Source of the DNA: a virus
IMG/VR virus record: IMGVR_UViG_3300023445_000001
Span: 1-45,172 of that record
Direction: 5' to 3' (one strand)
Length of the DNA stretch: 45,172 nt
A program made the position numbers and the translations under genes. Under the pieces are notes generated by a model, which searched no databases, was not told the origin of the DNA, and saw nothing but the letters and a program-made list of their open reading frames with translations. Of the stretch, positions 7,641 through 15,244 are shown piece by piece (positions within the stretch are counted from its first letter, which is position 1; the number at the start of each line of letters is the position of its first letter).

Positions 7641-8330
7641 TTATTCTACTTCCATATATTTGTGCAGCTGAAGTCCTGCTCTATACCCATGCGTCAATGC
7701 AGCTTTCACCATTGCTTGAATATTCGCTTGGTTGATTGTCGGATGCTTCTCGTCGCAGGGCATGACATAAATGCGGTGCGCGTGTTTTGGGACAAAAGGC
7801 TTTCCTTTGGCACCGGTAGGGCAGCTCTTGGGCAACAGTGTTTCGGGGTCTTGCTCGCCTGCTTGGATAACATACTTCCAGTGGTTGCAGTGTCGCTCAA
7901 TCTCGTGATGGACTTTCGGTGTTTTTGGGCAACAAACGATCGTCAGGTTGTCATGCTCAACTGGCAACATGGGCGGCCAAAGCGTGCCAGCTGTTTCAAT
8001 TTGAACACGATAACCGCGTGCCAAGAGTAGTATGCACAGCGGCGTGATATTCTGGCGCAAAGGCTCTCCACCCGTGATCACAATTAAGCCCTTCGGTGCT
8101 GTTGACAGCTCTGCTTCAGCAAGAATTTGTCCTGTTGGTGTCAACGTGCGCTTTTCAAACTCGGTATCACACCAGCTGCATGCAAGGTTACACCCTGCAA
8201 GACGAATGAAGAACGCTCGCTCTCCTGCAAACGGGCCTTCCCCTTGTATTGTGTGGAACATGGAATTGACTTCTAAGTCCCTGCCATCGCGTGATGTGAT
8301 AGACTTTTCTTTTTTGTTTTTACCGAACAT
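7641..8330 (-). CDS. queE: QueE: 7-carboxy-7-deazaguanine synthase (radical SAM)
   Basis: A radical SAM enzyme, 229 residues, catalysing the ring contraction of 6-carboxytetrahydropterin. The cluster motif is CNLACSWCDT (CxxxCxxC) at about residues 48-57. SMFHTIQGEGPFAGERAFFIRLAGC is family-diagnostic in content, seen at about residues 23-47, and ITGGEPLRQ is the SAM-binding GGE. There are extra residues between the core and the end compared with the shortest QueE proteins. GGAGA lies 8 bases before the ATG. The start overlaps the upstream wHTH-like gene by 11 bases, tying the pathway to promoter P3. Confidence 0.94.
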   Translation of the reverse strand: MFGKNKKEKSITSRDGRDLEVNSMFHTIQGEGPFAGERAFFIRLAGCNLACSWCDTEFEKRTLTPTGQILAEAELSTAPKGLIVITGGEPLRQNITPLCILLLARGYRVQIETAGTLWPPMLPVEHDNLTIVCCPKTPKVHHEIERHCNHWKYVIQAGEQDPETLLPKSCPTGAKGKPFVPKHAHRIYVMPCDEKHPTINQANIQAMVKAALTHGYRAGLQLHKYMEVE

Positions 8331-8820
8331 AGAATAGATCTCCTACTTTGTAGATGTCCATTGGACCTTCTTTCCCTGCATATTTTGCGTTCTTCAAATC
8401 GCTCAAGTGCGTGCGAACCGTAGCGGGTGTTGAGTCGCTTGCAGTAGCAAGGTCCTCAACTGTGATCCCAAGGTCCTTGGACAGCATGCGGCGAACAGTT
8501 GCTTTGACGCTGAATTTCTTTGCTTGAGTTGTAGCTGTTTGCTTCTTTTGTGCTGATTTCGGTTTGCTTTCAAGCAACTTCATGATCCGAGTTGCGCCGG
8601 CACCCTTGCTCTTAAACTTGTTCACCGCTTGAGTGTCCTTGCTCTTTAGCACATTGAACAGTTCAACAAGCTCGCCCATCGTGTGGAGTGCAAGTTGTGA
8701 AGAACTGCTGATGATGCTTGTGAAACCGCTGTCAGGGTTTGCAATGCTCGCTTCAGCTCCACTTGTATGCGCTGAAAGTGCTCTCGTGTGTTTAGGGTTG
8801 AAATCGATGACGTGATACAT
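8320..8820 (-). CDS. Hypothetical protein with C-terminal winged-helix-like segment
   Basis: First gene after promoter P3 and start of the deazaguanine-replication operon, 166 residues. I place the start at 8818-8820 (MYHVIDFN) because GGAGA lies 7 bases upstream; the longer frame would run into the promoter. The middle is lysine-rich and probably disordered (about residues 85-105). The last 55 residues, with VRRMLSKDLGITVEDLATASDS, TPATVRTHLSDLK and IYKVGDLFYVR, look like a small winged helix. It may bind DNA or act as a regulator of the operon, but I do not recognise the family. Confidence 0.65.
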   Translation of the reverse strand: MYHVIDFNPKHTRALSAHTSGAEASIANPDSGFTSIISSSSQLALHTMGELVELFNVLKSKDTQAVNKFKSKGAGATRIMKLLESKPKSAQKKQTATTQAKKFSVKATVRRMLSKDLGITVEDLATASDSTPATVRTHLSDLKNAKYAGKEGPMDIYKVGDLFYVR

Positions 8821-8843
8821 AGTTGTTCTCCATATTTTGATAC

Positions 8844-8860
8844 CAAGCGTTGGCTGCTTG
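8844..8860 (-). promoter_or_regulatory. 5'-terminal stem-loop of the P3 transcript
   Basis: CAAGC-gttggct-GCTTG forms a 5-bp stem with a 7-base loop about 2 bases after the predicted P3 start. Its position matches that of the hairpins after P1, P4 and P5, although the sequence differs. Confidence 0.5.
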
Positions 8861-8868
8861 TGATGTGT

Positions 8869-8896
8869 ATTATAGCGAGCCAAACTATAAATGCAA
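8869..8896 (-). promoter_or_regulatory. Early promoter P3 with TATAG-N9-CTATA operator
   Basis: TTGCAT (8891-8896), 16 bases, then a perfect TATAAT (8869-8874) on the minus strand. TTATAG at 8870-8875 and CTATAA at 8885-8890 are 9 bases apart. It should drive the wHTH-like gene, the whole deazaguanine pathway, dpdA, the clamp and the DNA polymerase. Confidence 0.8.
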
Positions 8897-8901
8897 CTCT
8901 T

Positions 8902-10401
8902 TTATTCATTGAAGCATTGCTCGCTGACTGCATCAAGCAAGAAAAGCCGCTGCTTCGCTCGACTTCTTGCAACATATTGGCAACGACGCTCGTCGTTCGG
9001 ATTGCGCTCGTACTCGTCAAACGTGCGCCAAGCCATATCGGGTAGGACCGCAACATTGTCGCACTCGCCGCCCTTCACGCCATGGATTGTCGATACTGTA
9101 ACACGCGGGCAGGAAATGCTTTCGCCGCGCTTCAAACACCTACGGATGAAACTTGCATCCTTCTCGCCTATGCGTGACAGCACATCAAACCATGGCGCGT
9201 CGTGTGCAAGGAGTCCAAAGTGTTCGCGCAACTGCGACAAGTTAATGGAAGCGAAATCTGCTTCAACGAGCTTGCTCTTGTGCCCACGCTCAAACCCTTT
9301 GCCTACAACAAGTTGGTCGTACACTGCAAGAGCTCCATCCATGCTCACGCTTCTGCCTTTCAGCAAACCTTGCCACGCGATGATTGCGGTGTAGTGCTTA
9401 GAGCTGATTGAGTGCTGTTTGCCGTTGATAAAGGGTATGCCCGCTTGCTTCAACTCGCTGATGTACTCCTTGAGCAAGTATCGGTTTCTTGCAAGCAGTA
9501 GCCAGTTCCCTTCGCTGAGTGGAAGTTGTTCAGCACTTGTTGCATATTTCACAGAACCCTGTTCATCGCGAGGGTTCCAAACCTTGTCCACACGCCCTTC
9601 TATGCGCTGTGCAAGGTCATTGCAGTTTTGCCAAACTTCTCTTGGCAATCTGTACGACTGGTTGAGGATGCGCTTGTTCTTGCATTTCATAAGCGGCTCT
9701 GGTGTTCCTCCACTGAAGGAGTAGATTGCTTGATCGTCGTCCCCTGCCACTACGCTGTACACTGCGTTCGAGGCAAGTTTTCTTGCTACTGACCATTGAA
9801 GTGCAGACATGTCTTGTGCTTCATCTATAATCAACAAATCGAGTGATGGTCCTTCGTCAAACTTCTCGAGCATATCAGCAAAGTCGACATAATCATTCTT
9901 CTTCTTCCACTGTGCGTAACCACGCACGAACCTGTCCAAAGGCTCCGCGGGTAGGTCAAACCCAAACTTGTCAACAATCGCATGGTGAGGCAACAGCATT
10001 GCACGCGCAAGTTCATCAACTGCTTTGCACTTATCGCCTATCGTGTCGCCCATGTGAATGCCATCTGGGTTGTCTGTGTATTGGTCAGTGAAGTCCAACC
10101 CTACCCAGTCCCCGAACGCTCGGAGCTTCTTGCTGTCGACCACTTGTGAAGTCGATATGCCCATGCGCCTATACGCCATGCTGTGGATGGTGCTGAAGTA
10201 TGGAAGCTCTGTTATGTCAAAGTTGAAGCGCGAGCAAGCTCTGTCACGACCTTCGTTTGCTGCTTTCTTTGTGAAGGAAAAGAACCCAATACGATCAGGA
10301 TCAGCTCCTTTTTGCAGCTCTTCATCCACCATGTTCAAACATGTGGTGGTTTTCCCTGTGCCGGGCGGTCCAAATAGTGCTAGATCAAAACGGGACATCA
10401 T
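8902..10401 (-). CDS. SF1 (UvrD/PcrA-like) DNA helicase
   Basis: About 499 residues with the full superfamily 1 motif set: FGPPGTGKTT (Walker A), FFSFTKKAANEG (Ia), LIIDEAQDMS (Walker B), VAGDDDQAIYSF (III), LNQSYRLPREV (IV), VSTIHGVKGGECDNVAVL (V) and YVARSRAKQRLFLL (VI). It probably unwinds DNA at the fork or in recombination, next to the primase-polymerase it overlaps by 17 bases. Three closely spaced ATGs are possible. I favour the one at 10399-10401, with AAAGG 6 bases upstream. It is shorter than bacterial UvrD (about 720), as is common for phage versions. Confidence 0.9.
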   Translation of the reverse strand: MMSRFDLALFGPPGTGKTTTCLNMVDEELQKGADPDRIGFFSFTKKAANEGRDRACSRFNFDITELPYFSTIHSMAYRRMGISTSQVVDSKKLRAFGDWVGLDFTDQYTDNPDGIHMGDTIGDKCKAVDELARAMLLPHHAIVDKFGFDLPAEPLDRFVRGYAQWKKKNDYVDFADMLEKFDEGPSLDLLIIDEAQDMSALQWSVARKLASNAVYSVVAGDDDQAIYSFSGGTPEPLMKCKNKRILNQSYRLPREVWQNCNDLAQRIEGRVDKVWNPRDEQGSVKYATSAEQLPLSEGNWLLLARNRYLLKEYISELKQAGIPFINGKQHSISSKHYTAIIAWQGLLKGRSVSMDGALAVYDQLVVGKGFERGHKSKLVEADFASINLSQLREHFGLLAHDAPWFDVLSRIGEKDASFIRRCLKRGESISCPRVTVSTIHGVKGGECDNVAVLPDMAWRTFDEYERNPNDERRCQYVARSRAKQRLFLLDAVSEQCFNE

Positions 10402-11905
10402 TGTCATCCTTTGGAAGGTCTATTGCGTCGACAAGCGTGCCGCTATCGTCAAAGTCGCGGTGAACGGACCAGTACGAAACGCATTTCCCCTTGATATTGA
10501 ATTTGCCATACTTTGCATCACATTTGCTTCTCATTGCTGCGTGTATTTCTTGAGACTTCAGTAGGTTGAACCTGCGCGAGTTAAGGTACGCCATAAAACT
10601 TGCGCCGCGGAAGTAGACAATGCCTGTCTCGTCATCGTACCACCTGCCGTTGATAAGCAAATCTTCCCTCGCGCTTGTTCCGCCGTGGTCGCCTTTGTCA
10701 ATGAAGCTGCGAAGGTGGTCCAACAGTATGCCCACAGGTCCTACGTCATCGGGTGCTGGGATCACAACGTAGTTCTCTTCTGAAGTGAGCCACTGCAATA
10801 TCTCTTCCCATTCCTTGGCGGACATTCGGCGCGGCAGTCTGTCAAGTACCTCAAGGCACCGCTTTCTGAGCAAGCCATAATTCGTGAGCATATCAGTTGA
10901 CATCGTTATACGCTGCCCGTCAATCTGAAGGATCCATTGAGGCGGGTCGCTGTCAAGCTTTGTCAGGCCGGTGATTTCGGGCTCATACCCGCTGCTTCCT
11001 CCACCTACACCGAACTCACACTTTCGGCAAGCACTCTTATCGCAAACTCGTGCAAGCGTTGGATCGTTGCACTGGTAGAAATAGTCCTTTCGACCAAGCG
11101 ACTTTACAAGTGCGGCGACTTCACCCTTGTTCAAACGAGGTGTCAGAAACTTGTGGTTCATATCATCCAAGTGCTCTTCCCAGTCATGCTCCCATCGCTG
11201 TCGAACGTAGACGCCTACATTGAAAAGAACCGTGTTTCGAGTGCCTTCTCCGATGCCTTGTGATAGGATTGCTTGTAAGCAAGGCGGAGCTCCTTCAAGC
11301 GTTTCGCTAAAAGGAGCATCATAACTCTCAAGATCATCCTCGAGAATTTGAACAGACCTCGCGACATCAACGAACTGCGTCAGAGTCAAGTCTTCGCCTG
11401 TAACAGGGTGGAAAGCGTAGCGCATAGTTTCATCAGCGTCGAAATAAGGCATGTTGATCCAGTTGCCTGTATCTTCCTTTCCTGCCAGTTTCGATTGTTT
11501 AGGAAACACCTCACACCCGCCGTGACCAAGCCAAGCTGCCCATGCGATGAGTGCTTTTCGTACCGCGGCAGCACACGCAGGCTCCTTGAAAAAGCAGCAC
11601 AAGTGAGCACCTCCCGACTTTGATCTGCATACAACAAGCGGCAACTTCACTTCTGCAATTCTTTTGATGATCTTCTTATGGTCTAGTGGATAAGTATCTA
11701 TGTCAAGTACAGCAAAATGGCACGTTCCTTCATCAGTGATCGGCACAATGCCCAAACCCTGCACACCTTTCAAGTGCTTATCCCATAAGCTGTCAACGAC
11801 GTTGCCATGAACTGTAACCGCTTTCCCTCCCTGCTTGCCGCTGTCAGACGGCTTTACTGTGAATCGACCGTAAGCTCTGTCGAGCCCTTTGAATAAGTTC
11901 TGCAT
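10385..11905 (-). CDS. Archaeo-eukaryotic primase-polymerase (PrimPol)
   Basis: 506 residues. The N-terminal half is an AEP catalytic domain of the type also seen in TOTE conflict systems: FAVLDIDTYP (metal-binding DxD), CRSKSGGAHLCCFF (the SxGxH region) and GGCEVFPKQ. A later cysteine cluster, with CNDPT, CDKSACRKCEFGVG, at about residues 280-300, is a zinc site typical of phage primases of this group. The C-terminal part (ISGRWYDDETG-like segment, then YLNSRRF) may be a winged-helix or PriCT-like module. It would prime phage replication. GGAGGAA precedes the ATG. No separate DnaB-like helicase is found, so the neighbouring SF1 enzyme probably serves the fork. Confidence 0.85.
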   Translation of the reverse strand: MQNLFKGLDRAYGRFTVKPSDSGKQGGKAVTVHGNVVDSLWDKHLKGVQGLGIVPITDEGTCHFAVLDIDTYPLDHKKIIKRIAEVKLPLVVCRSKSGGAHLCCFFKEPACAAAVRKALIAWAAWLGHGGCEVFPKQSKLAGKEDTGNWINMPYFDADETMRYAFHPVTGEDLTLTQFVDVARSVQILEDDLESYDAPFSETLEGAPPCLQAILSQGIGEGTRNTVLFNVGVYVRQRWEHDWEEHLDDMNHKFLTPRLNKGEVAALVKSLGRKDYFYQCNDPTLARVCDKSACRKCEFGVGGGSSGYEPEITGLTKLDSDPPQWILQIDGQRITMSTDMLTNYGLLRKRCLEVLDRLPRRMSAKEWEEILQWLTSEENYVVIPAPDDVGPVGILLDHLRSFIDKGDHGGTSAREDLLINGRWYDDETGIVYFRGASFMAYLNSRRFNLLKSQEIHAAMRSKCDAKYGKFNIKGKCVSYWSVHRDFDDSGTLVDAIDLPKDDNDVPF

Positions 11906-11960
11906 TCATTTCCTCCAATAAGGATTGGCCGTCTTTAAGGCGCGGCCGCTCCTGCGAGTC

Positions 11961-12755
11961 CTAGAAAGGATCTTCGCTCGTCGCCTCTTCGGTTGTTCCT
12001 GCGTCAGTGCTGCTCGCAGGTGCATCAGCGTCATATGCTGCTTTCGCTTCGCCTGCGCTGACTTGCTTGTAGAACGCCTCAGCTGCATCGACTGATTTGA
12101 TATCAGTAACAAACCCAGCGGCTTCGACTGCCCATGTCATCCAAGTGTTCTTGTCGTTCGACTGTGCGACTGATTTCAAGCGGTACTGCATTGCGAACAT
12201 GTCGCCGGGTGCAGCATTGATCATGCTCATCCACTTGCGTGAGACCTTCACTTGTGTTGACGCCATGCTGATAAGAACAGGTTGGACAGAGCCGTTTGGC
12301 AATACGAGCAAGCAATAATGGTTCCGCGTGTCAGTCAACTCGTTGCCGTTTGGCAGCATGTCTTTGAAAGTTGCTTCGTCGCGACGTGTTGTGCCTACGA
12401 TTGGATCGCTTGGCGCATATTCGCCGTTGAATCCGCCGCCCGCTTCAATGGGTGTCCACTCAACAAAGCGACGCTGATAGAAGCAAGGGATCACAACAAC
12501 GCCTTCTTCGCCGTCGTAAACTTCATCACTGACATTGTTGTAGATCATGCCTTCTTCTGCGCCTTTAATGTATGCACCGTCCGACTTCTTGCATTGTGGC
12601 GAACCGCTTTGCAATACACGGAGGAAAGGCGTTGCGAAAGAGTCCTTGTCGGCTTCTTCCATTCCTCTGCCCTGTGCAGCGTTGATGCGGTCTTGTATTT
12701 CCTGTGGCAGTTGCGAGATATCGTCAACTGGCTTCACTGATGTTGCTTTTGTCAT
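11961..12755 (-). CDS. Single-stranded DNA-binding protein with acidic EDPF tail
   Basis: 264 residues. The core is beta-rich, consistent with an OB-like fold (EGVVVIPCFYQRRFVEWTPI, NHYCLLVLPNGSVQPVLI). The last 30 residues are acidic, low in complexity and end in SEDPF, the kind of tail by which SSB and T7 gp2.5 recruit replication partners. The position between the conserved replication-associated gene and the PrimPol fits. AAAGGAG lies before the ATG. I infer the function from the tail and context rather than a clear family match, though related phage proteins occupy the same slot. Confidence 0.7.
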   Translation of the reverse strand: MTKATSVKPVDDISQLPQEIQDRINAAQGRGMEEADKDSFATPFLRVLQSGSPQCKKSDGAYIKGAEEGMIYNNVSDEVYDGEEGVVVIPCFYQRRFVEWTPIEAGGGFNGEYAPSDPIVGTTRRDEATFKDMLPNGNELTDTRNHYCLLVLPNGSVQPVLISMASTQVKVSRKWMSMINAAPGDMFAMQYRLKSVAQSNDKNTWMTWAVEAAGFVTDIKSVDAAEAFYKQVSAGEAKAAYDADAPASSTDAGTTEEATSEDPF

Positions 12756-12772
12756 TTCTGACTCCTTTTGTT

Positions 12773-13321
12773 TTACTTGATTTTAGCCTGAGTGGCTCTG
12801 AATACACCGAACAAGTCATCCGGTATTGGGTTGCCTGCTTTTGTCTGTTCTTTAACAAAAGCGTTCAGCGTTTGGTGGTGAACTGTTTCCTTGCGGTCGT
12901 AGTCCATGCCTGCGTTCTGGAAGTATGCTTCTGCTTGCTGTGCAGATACGTCGTCGCCCGTGTTGAGCTTGACGCTGATTTCGTTTTTGATTAAATCGCC
13001 AAAACCGTTTTCGCGCAACCAGTTGAACGCATCCATGCGAAACTTCACTGGAATACGTGCAGCAATAACTTCAGAGACTGAAATAACTGTGCCGCCTTCA
13101 AGTGTCATTCCCGACATGCCGCTGTCGAGCATTGCATCAGGGATGTCTACGTTCAACAAGCGTGAAAGCTTATCCTTCGCTCTTTTCGTTTCGTCATCCA
13201 GTTGCTTGATGCGTTGCTGTACGCTCACCGCCTCTTGGCATAGTTGTGCGCAAACGCGCATCTCTGCGTCTGCTGGTACGTCTGCGCCTGGAGCGAAGTC
13301 CATTTCTAATTGTTCACTCAT
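12773..13321 (-). CDS. Conserved phage protein linked to the replication module
   Basis: 182 residues from the ATG at 13319-13321, which follows a strong AAAGGAGG. The N-terminal third is a coiled coil (QEAVSVQQRIKQLDDETKRA). The middle contains DIPDAMLDSGMSGMTLEGG, and the C-terminus has NAFVKEQTKAGNPIPDDLFGVF. Proteins with this layout (coiled coil, then a helix with IP-xxM and a final DLFGVF) are common beside SSB and primase genes in many siphoviruses and podoviruses; their role is unknown. A longer frame upstream would cross the hairpin at 13340-13367 and is rejected. Confidence 0.75.
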   Translation of the reverse strand: MSEQLEMDFAPGADVPADAEMRVCAQLCQEAVSVQQRIKQLDDETKRAKDKLSRLLNVDIPDAMLDSGMSGMTLEGGTVISVSEVIAARIPVKFRMDAFNWLRENGFGDLIKNEISVKLNTGDDVSAQQAEAYFQNAGMDYDRKETVHHQTLNAFVKEQTKAGNPIPDDLFGVFRATQAKIK

Positions 13322-13339
13322 GTTTCCTCCTTTCGTTAA

Positions 13340-13367
13340 AAGGAAGCGCCCTTTTAGGACGCTCCTT
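13340..13367 (-). terminator. Intergenic hairpin, possible weak terminator or attenuator
   Basis: On the minus strand AAGGA-GCGTCC and GGGCGC-T-TCCTT pair with one bulge around a short A-rich loop. Only TT follows directly in the minus direction, so termination there would be partial; on the plus strand GTTTTG follows. It separates the 71-residue gene from the conserved replication protein and could tune read-through. Confidence 0.35.
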
Positions 13368-13373
13368 GTTTTG

Positions 13374-13589
13374 CTAAATTGTTTTCCATCCATGTTGTGC
13401 AAAGCTCGTCATTTGATGTGCAAACTCTGCGTCGAGACGGATGATCGGTGAGAAGCGTCCGCCTTCCGTGACGACAATAATGTAGTCAAAGTGAGTGTCG
13501 TCGTGTATTTTCGATAGAGCTTTGCGGAGATTTGCTTTTGTTTTGTATGTCTTGCAATACTTAGGGTTGACAGTGATTTCGCGGTGCAT
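13374..13589 (-). CDS. Hypothetical protein, 71 aa
   Basis: First gene after promoter P4. AAAGGAAC lies 8 bases before the ATG at 13587-13589. The product begins MHREITVNPKYCKTYKTKAN, then has a helix (LRKALSKIHDD), a strand (DYIIVVTEGGRFSPIIRL) and a final aromatic-rich segment, suggesting a small alpha-beta fold. The pattern KxYKTxxNLxKAL followed by a beta hairpin is seen in small phage proteins of unknown role. A hairpin separates it from the following gene. Confidence 0.7.
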   Translation of the reverse strand: MHREITVNPKYCKTYKTKANLRKALSKIHDDTHFDYIIVVTEGGRFSPIIRLDAEFAHQMTSFAQHGWKTI

Positions 13590-13616
13590 AATAAGTTCCT
13601 TTCAGTTTTTATTTTC

Positions 13617-13634
13617 TAGGCAACTGCTTGCCTA
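13617..13634 (-). promoter_or_regulatory. 5'-terminal stem-loop of the P4 transcript
   Basis: The same 18 bases as at 772-789 (TAGGCA-actgct-TGCCTA) lie about 2 bases after the predicted P4 start. Around them the two leaders share a TTTCAGTTTTT run and ribosome site as well, so the leader is conserved as a unit. Confidence 0.6.
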
Positions 13635-13642
13635 TGCGGTGT

Positions 13643-13670
13643 ATTATAGCGCGTTGAACTATAATAGCAA
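13643..13670 (-). promoter_or_regulatory. Early promoter P4 with TATAG-N9-CTATA operator
   Basis: TTGCTA (13665-13670), 16 bases, TATAAT (13643-13648) on the minus strand. TTATAG at 13644-13649 and CTATAA at 13659-13664 are 9 bases apart. It should drive the 71-residue gene, the conserved replication gene, SSB, PrimPol and the SF1 helicase. Confidence 0.8.
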
Positions 13671-13678
13671 GGCTTGAT

Positions 13679-15100
13679 TCACAACCACGTCTTCAACTCG
13701 TCACCTGTCAGCTCGCTTGCAAGGTTCAACTTGTTTCTTAGTGCTGATGTGATCTTCTCGTCCACTGTATCGCGTGCAACGATGTCGACATACACAACAA
13801 CATTCCGTTGCCCGATGCGGTGCGCTCTATCCTCGCTCTGTAATCGTGACTCCAGGCTGAAGTCGTTGCTGTAATAAATAACGGTGTTCGCAGCGGTGAG
13901 AGTCAGCCCTATGCCTGCGCTGTGCGGGTTACCTACAAAGAACCGCGCTTCCTTACTTTGGAAGCGTTGGATAGCGTCGTATCTGTCGTCCTTCTCTACT
14001 CCACCGTGATATTCAACGACGCTGTTCGGGCCGTACTCTTCTTTTAGAGCTTCGGTGATTGCTGCAAGTTCTGCGCGAAACCGAGCCCATACAATAACCG
14101 AGCCCTGAATGTCTTGCAGATAGTCCAGCAATGCTTTGACGCGCTTGTTGTCTTCAACTGGATACACTTCGCCATCGTCTGTGCCGACAAAGCCGCCAAT
14201 GATTTGCTGCAATCGAAGAAGCTTCGTCAATGCAAGTTGTGCGGTAATTGTGTCTCCGTTCTCTAGCTCTATGCGAAGTTTGTTCGATAGCAGGTTGTAC
14301 GCTTGCTTCTGCTTAGGGCCTAGGTCAACGGGTAGCTTTTGATAAACCTTCTCCGGCAAGTCCAAGCAATCTGCTTTCAGCACACGATACGACCACTCCT
14401 TCATTGCTTCTTTTAACGCATCCATGTTTCTGTAGCCGACAACAGTTGTGAACTCTTTATTCGTTTTTCGATTATATTCTTTCTTCGTGACCGCGTACTT
14501 GCTGCGGAACGCATAGAATGACTTCTGCCAGTTGGGTACGCCGAGGAACATTGCTTGCGCCCAGATGTCCAAAGGCGATTGGGCTACGGGTGTCCCTGTG
14601 AGGATGCGTCTGCCTGCTGCGAGCGGTGCGAGTTTCAGCAGTACCTTCGTCCGCTTTGCGCCGGGTGTTTTGATGCGTGTGCTCTCGTCCAGTACAATTA
14701 AGCACCGGCGAGTAGAAAGAATGGCGTGTAACGCGTTTTGACCGTTCTTTGTGGGTGTTGCTTCGTAATTGAAAAGAAATGCTGCGAGCGTTTGATTCTC
14801 CTGCATATCTAGCAGCTTCTGCCAGTTGTCCTGTGCGTGCTTTCCCATTCCTGACGCATAAGCTAGGGCAGCGTGTGGAACAGAGCAGTGAATAGCGAGT
14901 TCGTCTATCCAGTTTCTGTGGACTCCATTTGGAGCGATAACAACAAGGGTGTCTATCGAGCCTTTGAGCAATAATCGAGCAGCGTCGTCGATAATTACTT
15001 TTGTCTTGCCTGTTCCTTGTTCCATAAACAAGGCGAAGTTTCTTTGTCCTTTCATTAAGTCGAGAGCAGTCAGTTGGTGCTCGTAGGGCTTTGTCTTCAT
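13679..15100 (-). CDS. SNF2-family helicase
   Basis: 473 residues from the ATG at 15098-15100; GAGAGGAAC lies just upstream and a 24-codon extension would cross the P5 leader. Motifs: YEHQLTALDLM (Q-like), MEQGTGKTKV (Walker A), LIVLDESTRIKT (a DEST form of the DEAD/H box), LTGTPVAQSPLDIW (III), GLTLTAANTVIYY (V) and LQSEDRAHRIGQ (VI), which is diagnostic of SNF2. Stand-alone SNF2-like helicases of this size occur in the replication or recombination modules of many phages and may remodel protein-DNA complexes or assist recombination. It is the only gene of the first early unit. Confidence 0.92.
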   Translation of the reverse strand: MKTKPYEHQLTALDLMKGQRNFALFMEQGTGKTKVIIDDAARLLLKGSIDTLVVIAPNGVHRNWIDELAIHCSVPHAALAYASGMGKHAQDNWQKLLDMQENQTLAAFLFNYEATPTKNGQNALHAILSTRRCLIVLDESTRIKTPGAKRTKVLLKLAPLAAGRRILTGTPVAQSPLDIWAQAMFLGVPNWQKSFYAFRSKYAVTKKEYNRKTNKEFTTVVGYRNMDALKEAMKEWSYRVLKADCLDLPEKVYQKLPVDLGPKQKQAYNLLSNKLRIELENGDTITAQLALTKLLRLQQIIGGFVGTDDGEVYPVEDNKRVKALLDYLQDIQGSVIVWARFRAELAAITEALKEEYGPNSVVEYHGGVEKDDRYDAIQRFQSKEARFFVGNPHSAGIGLTLTAANTVIYYSNDFSLESRLQSEDRAHRIGQRNVVVYVDIVARDTVDEKITSALRNKLNLASELTGDELKTWL

Positions 15101-15128
15101 GTTGCAGTTCCTCTCAGCGTTAGTTTTA

Positions 15129-15147
15129 GCAAGCTGCTGGGGCTTGC
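15129..15147 (-). promoter_or_regulatory. 5'-terminal stem-loop of the P5 transcript
   Basis: GCAAGC-tgctggg-GCTTGC gives a 6-bp stem with a 7-base loop beginning about 2 bases after the predicted P5 start. Confidence 0.5.
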
Positions 15148-15155
15148 AGGGGCGT

Positions 15156-15183
15156 ACTATAGCGAGCTTCACTATATAAGCAA
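15156..15183 (-). promoter_or_regulatory. Early promoter P5 with TATAG-N9-CTATA operator
   Basis: TTGCTT (15178-15183), 16 bases, TATAGT (15156-15161) on the minus strand, with the -10 box one base off consensus. CTATAG at 15157-15162 and CTATAT at 15172-15177 are 9 bases apart. It reads into the SNF2 helicase gene and is the first early promoter after the late operon. Confidence 0.75.
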
Positions 15184-15244
15184 GTGTGTTTCACAGTGTA
15201 GAACATATTTGACAATATGCTTGCAGGTTTCAAACAGTGTTTCA

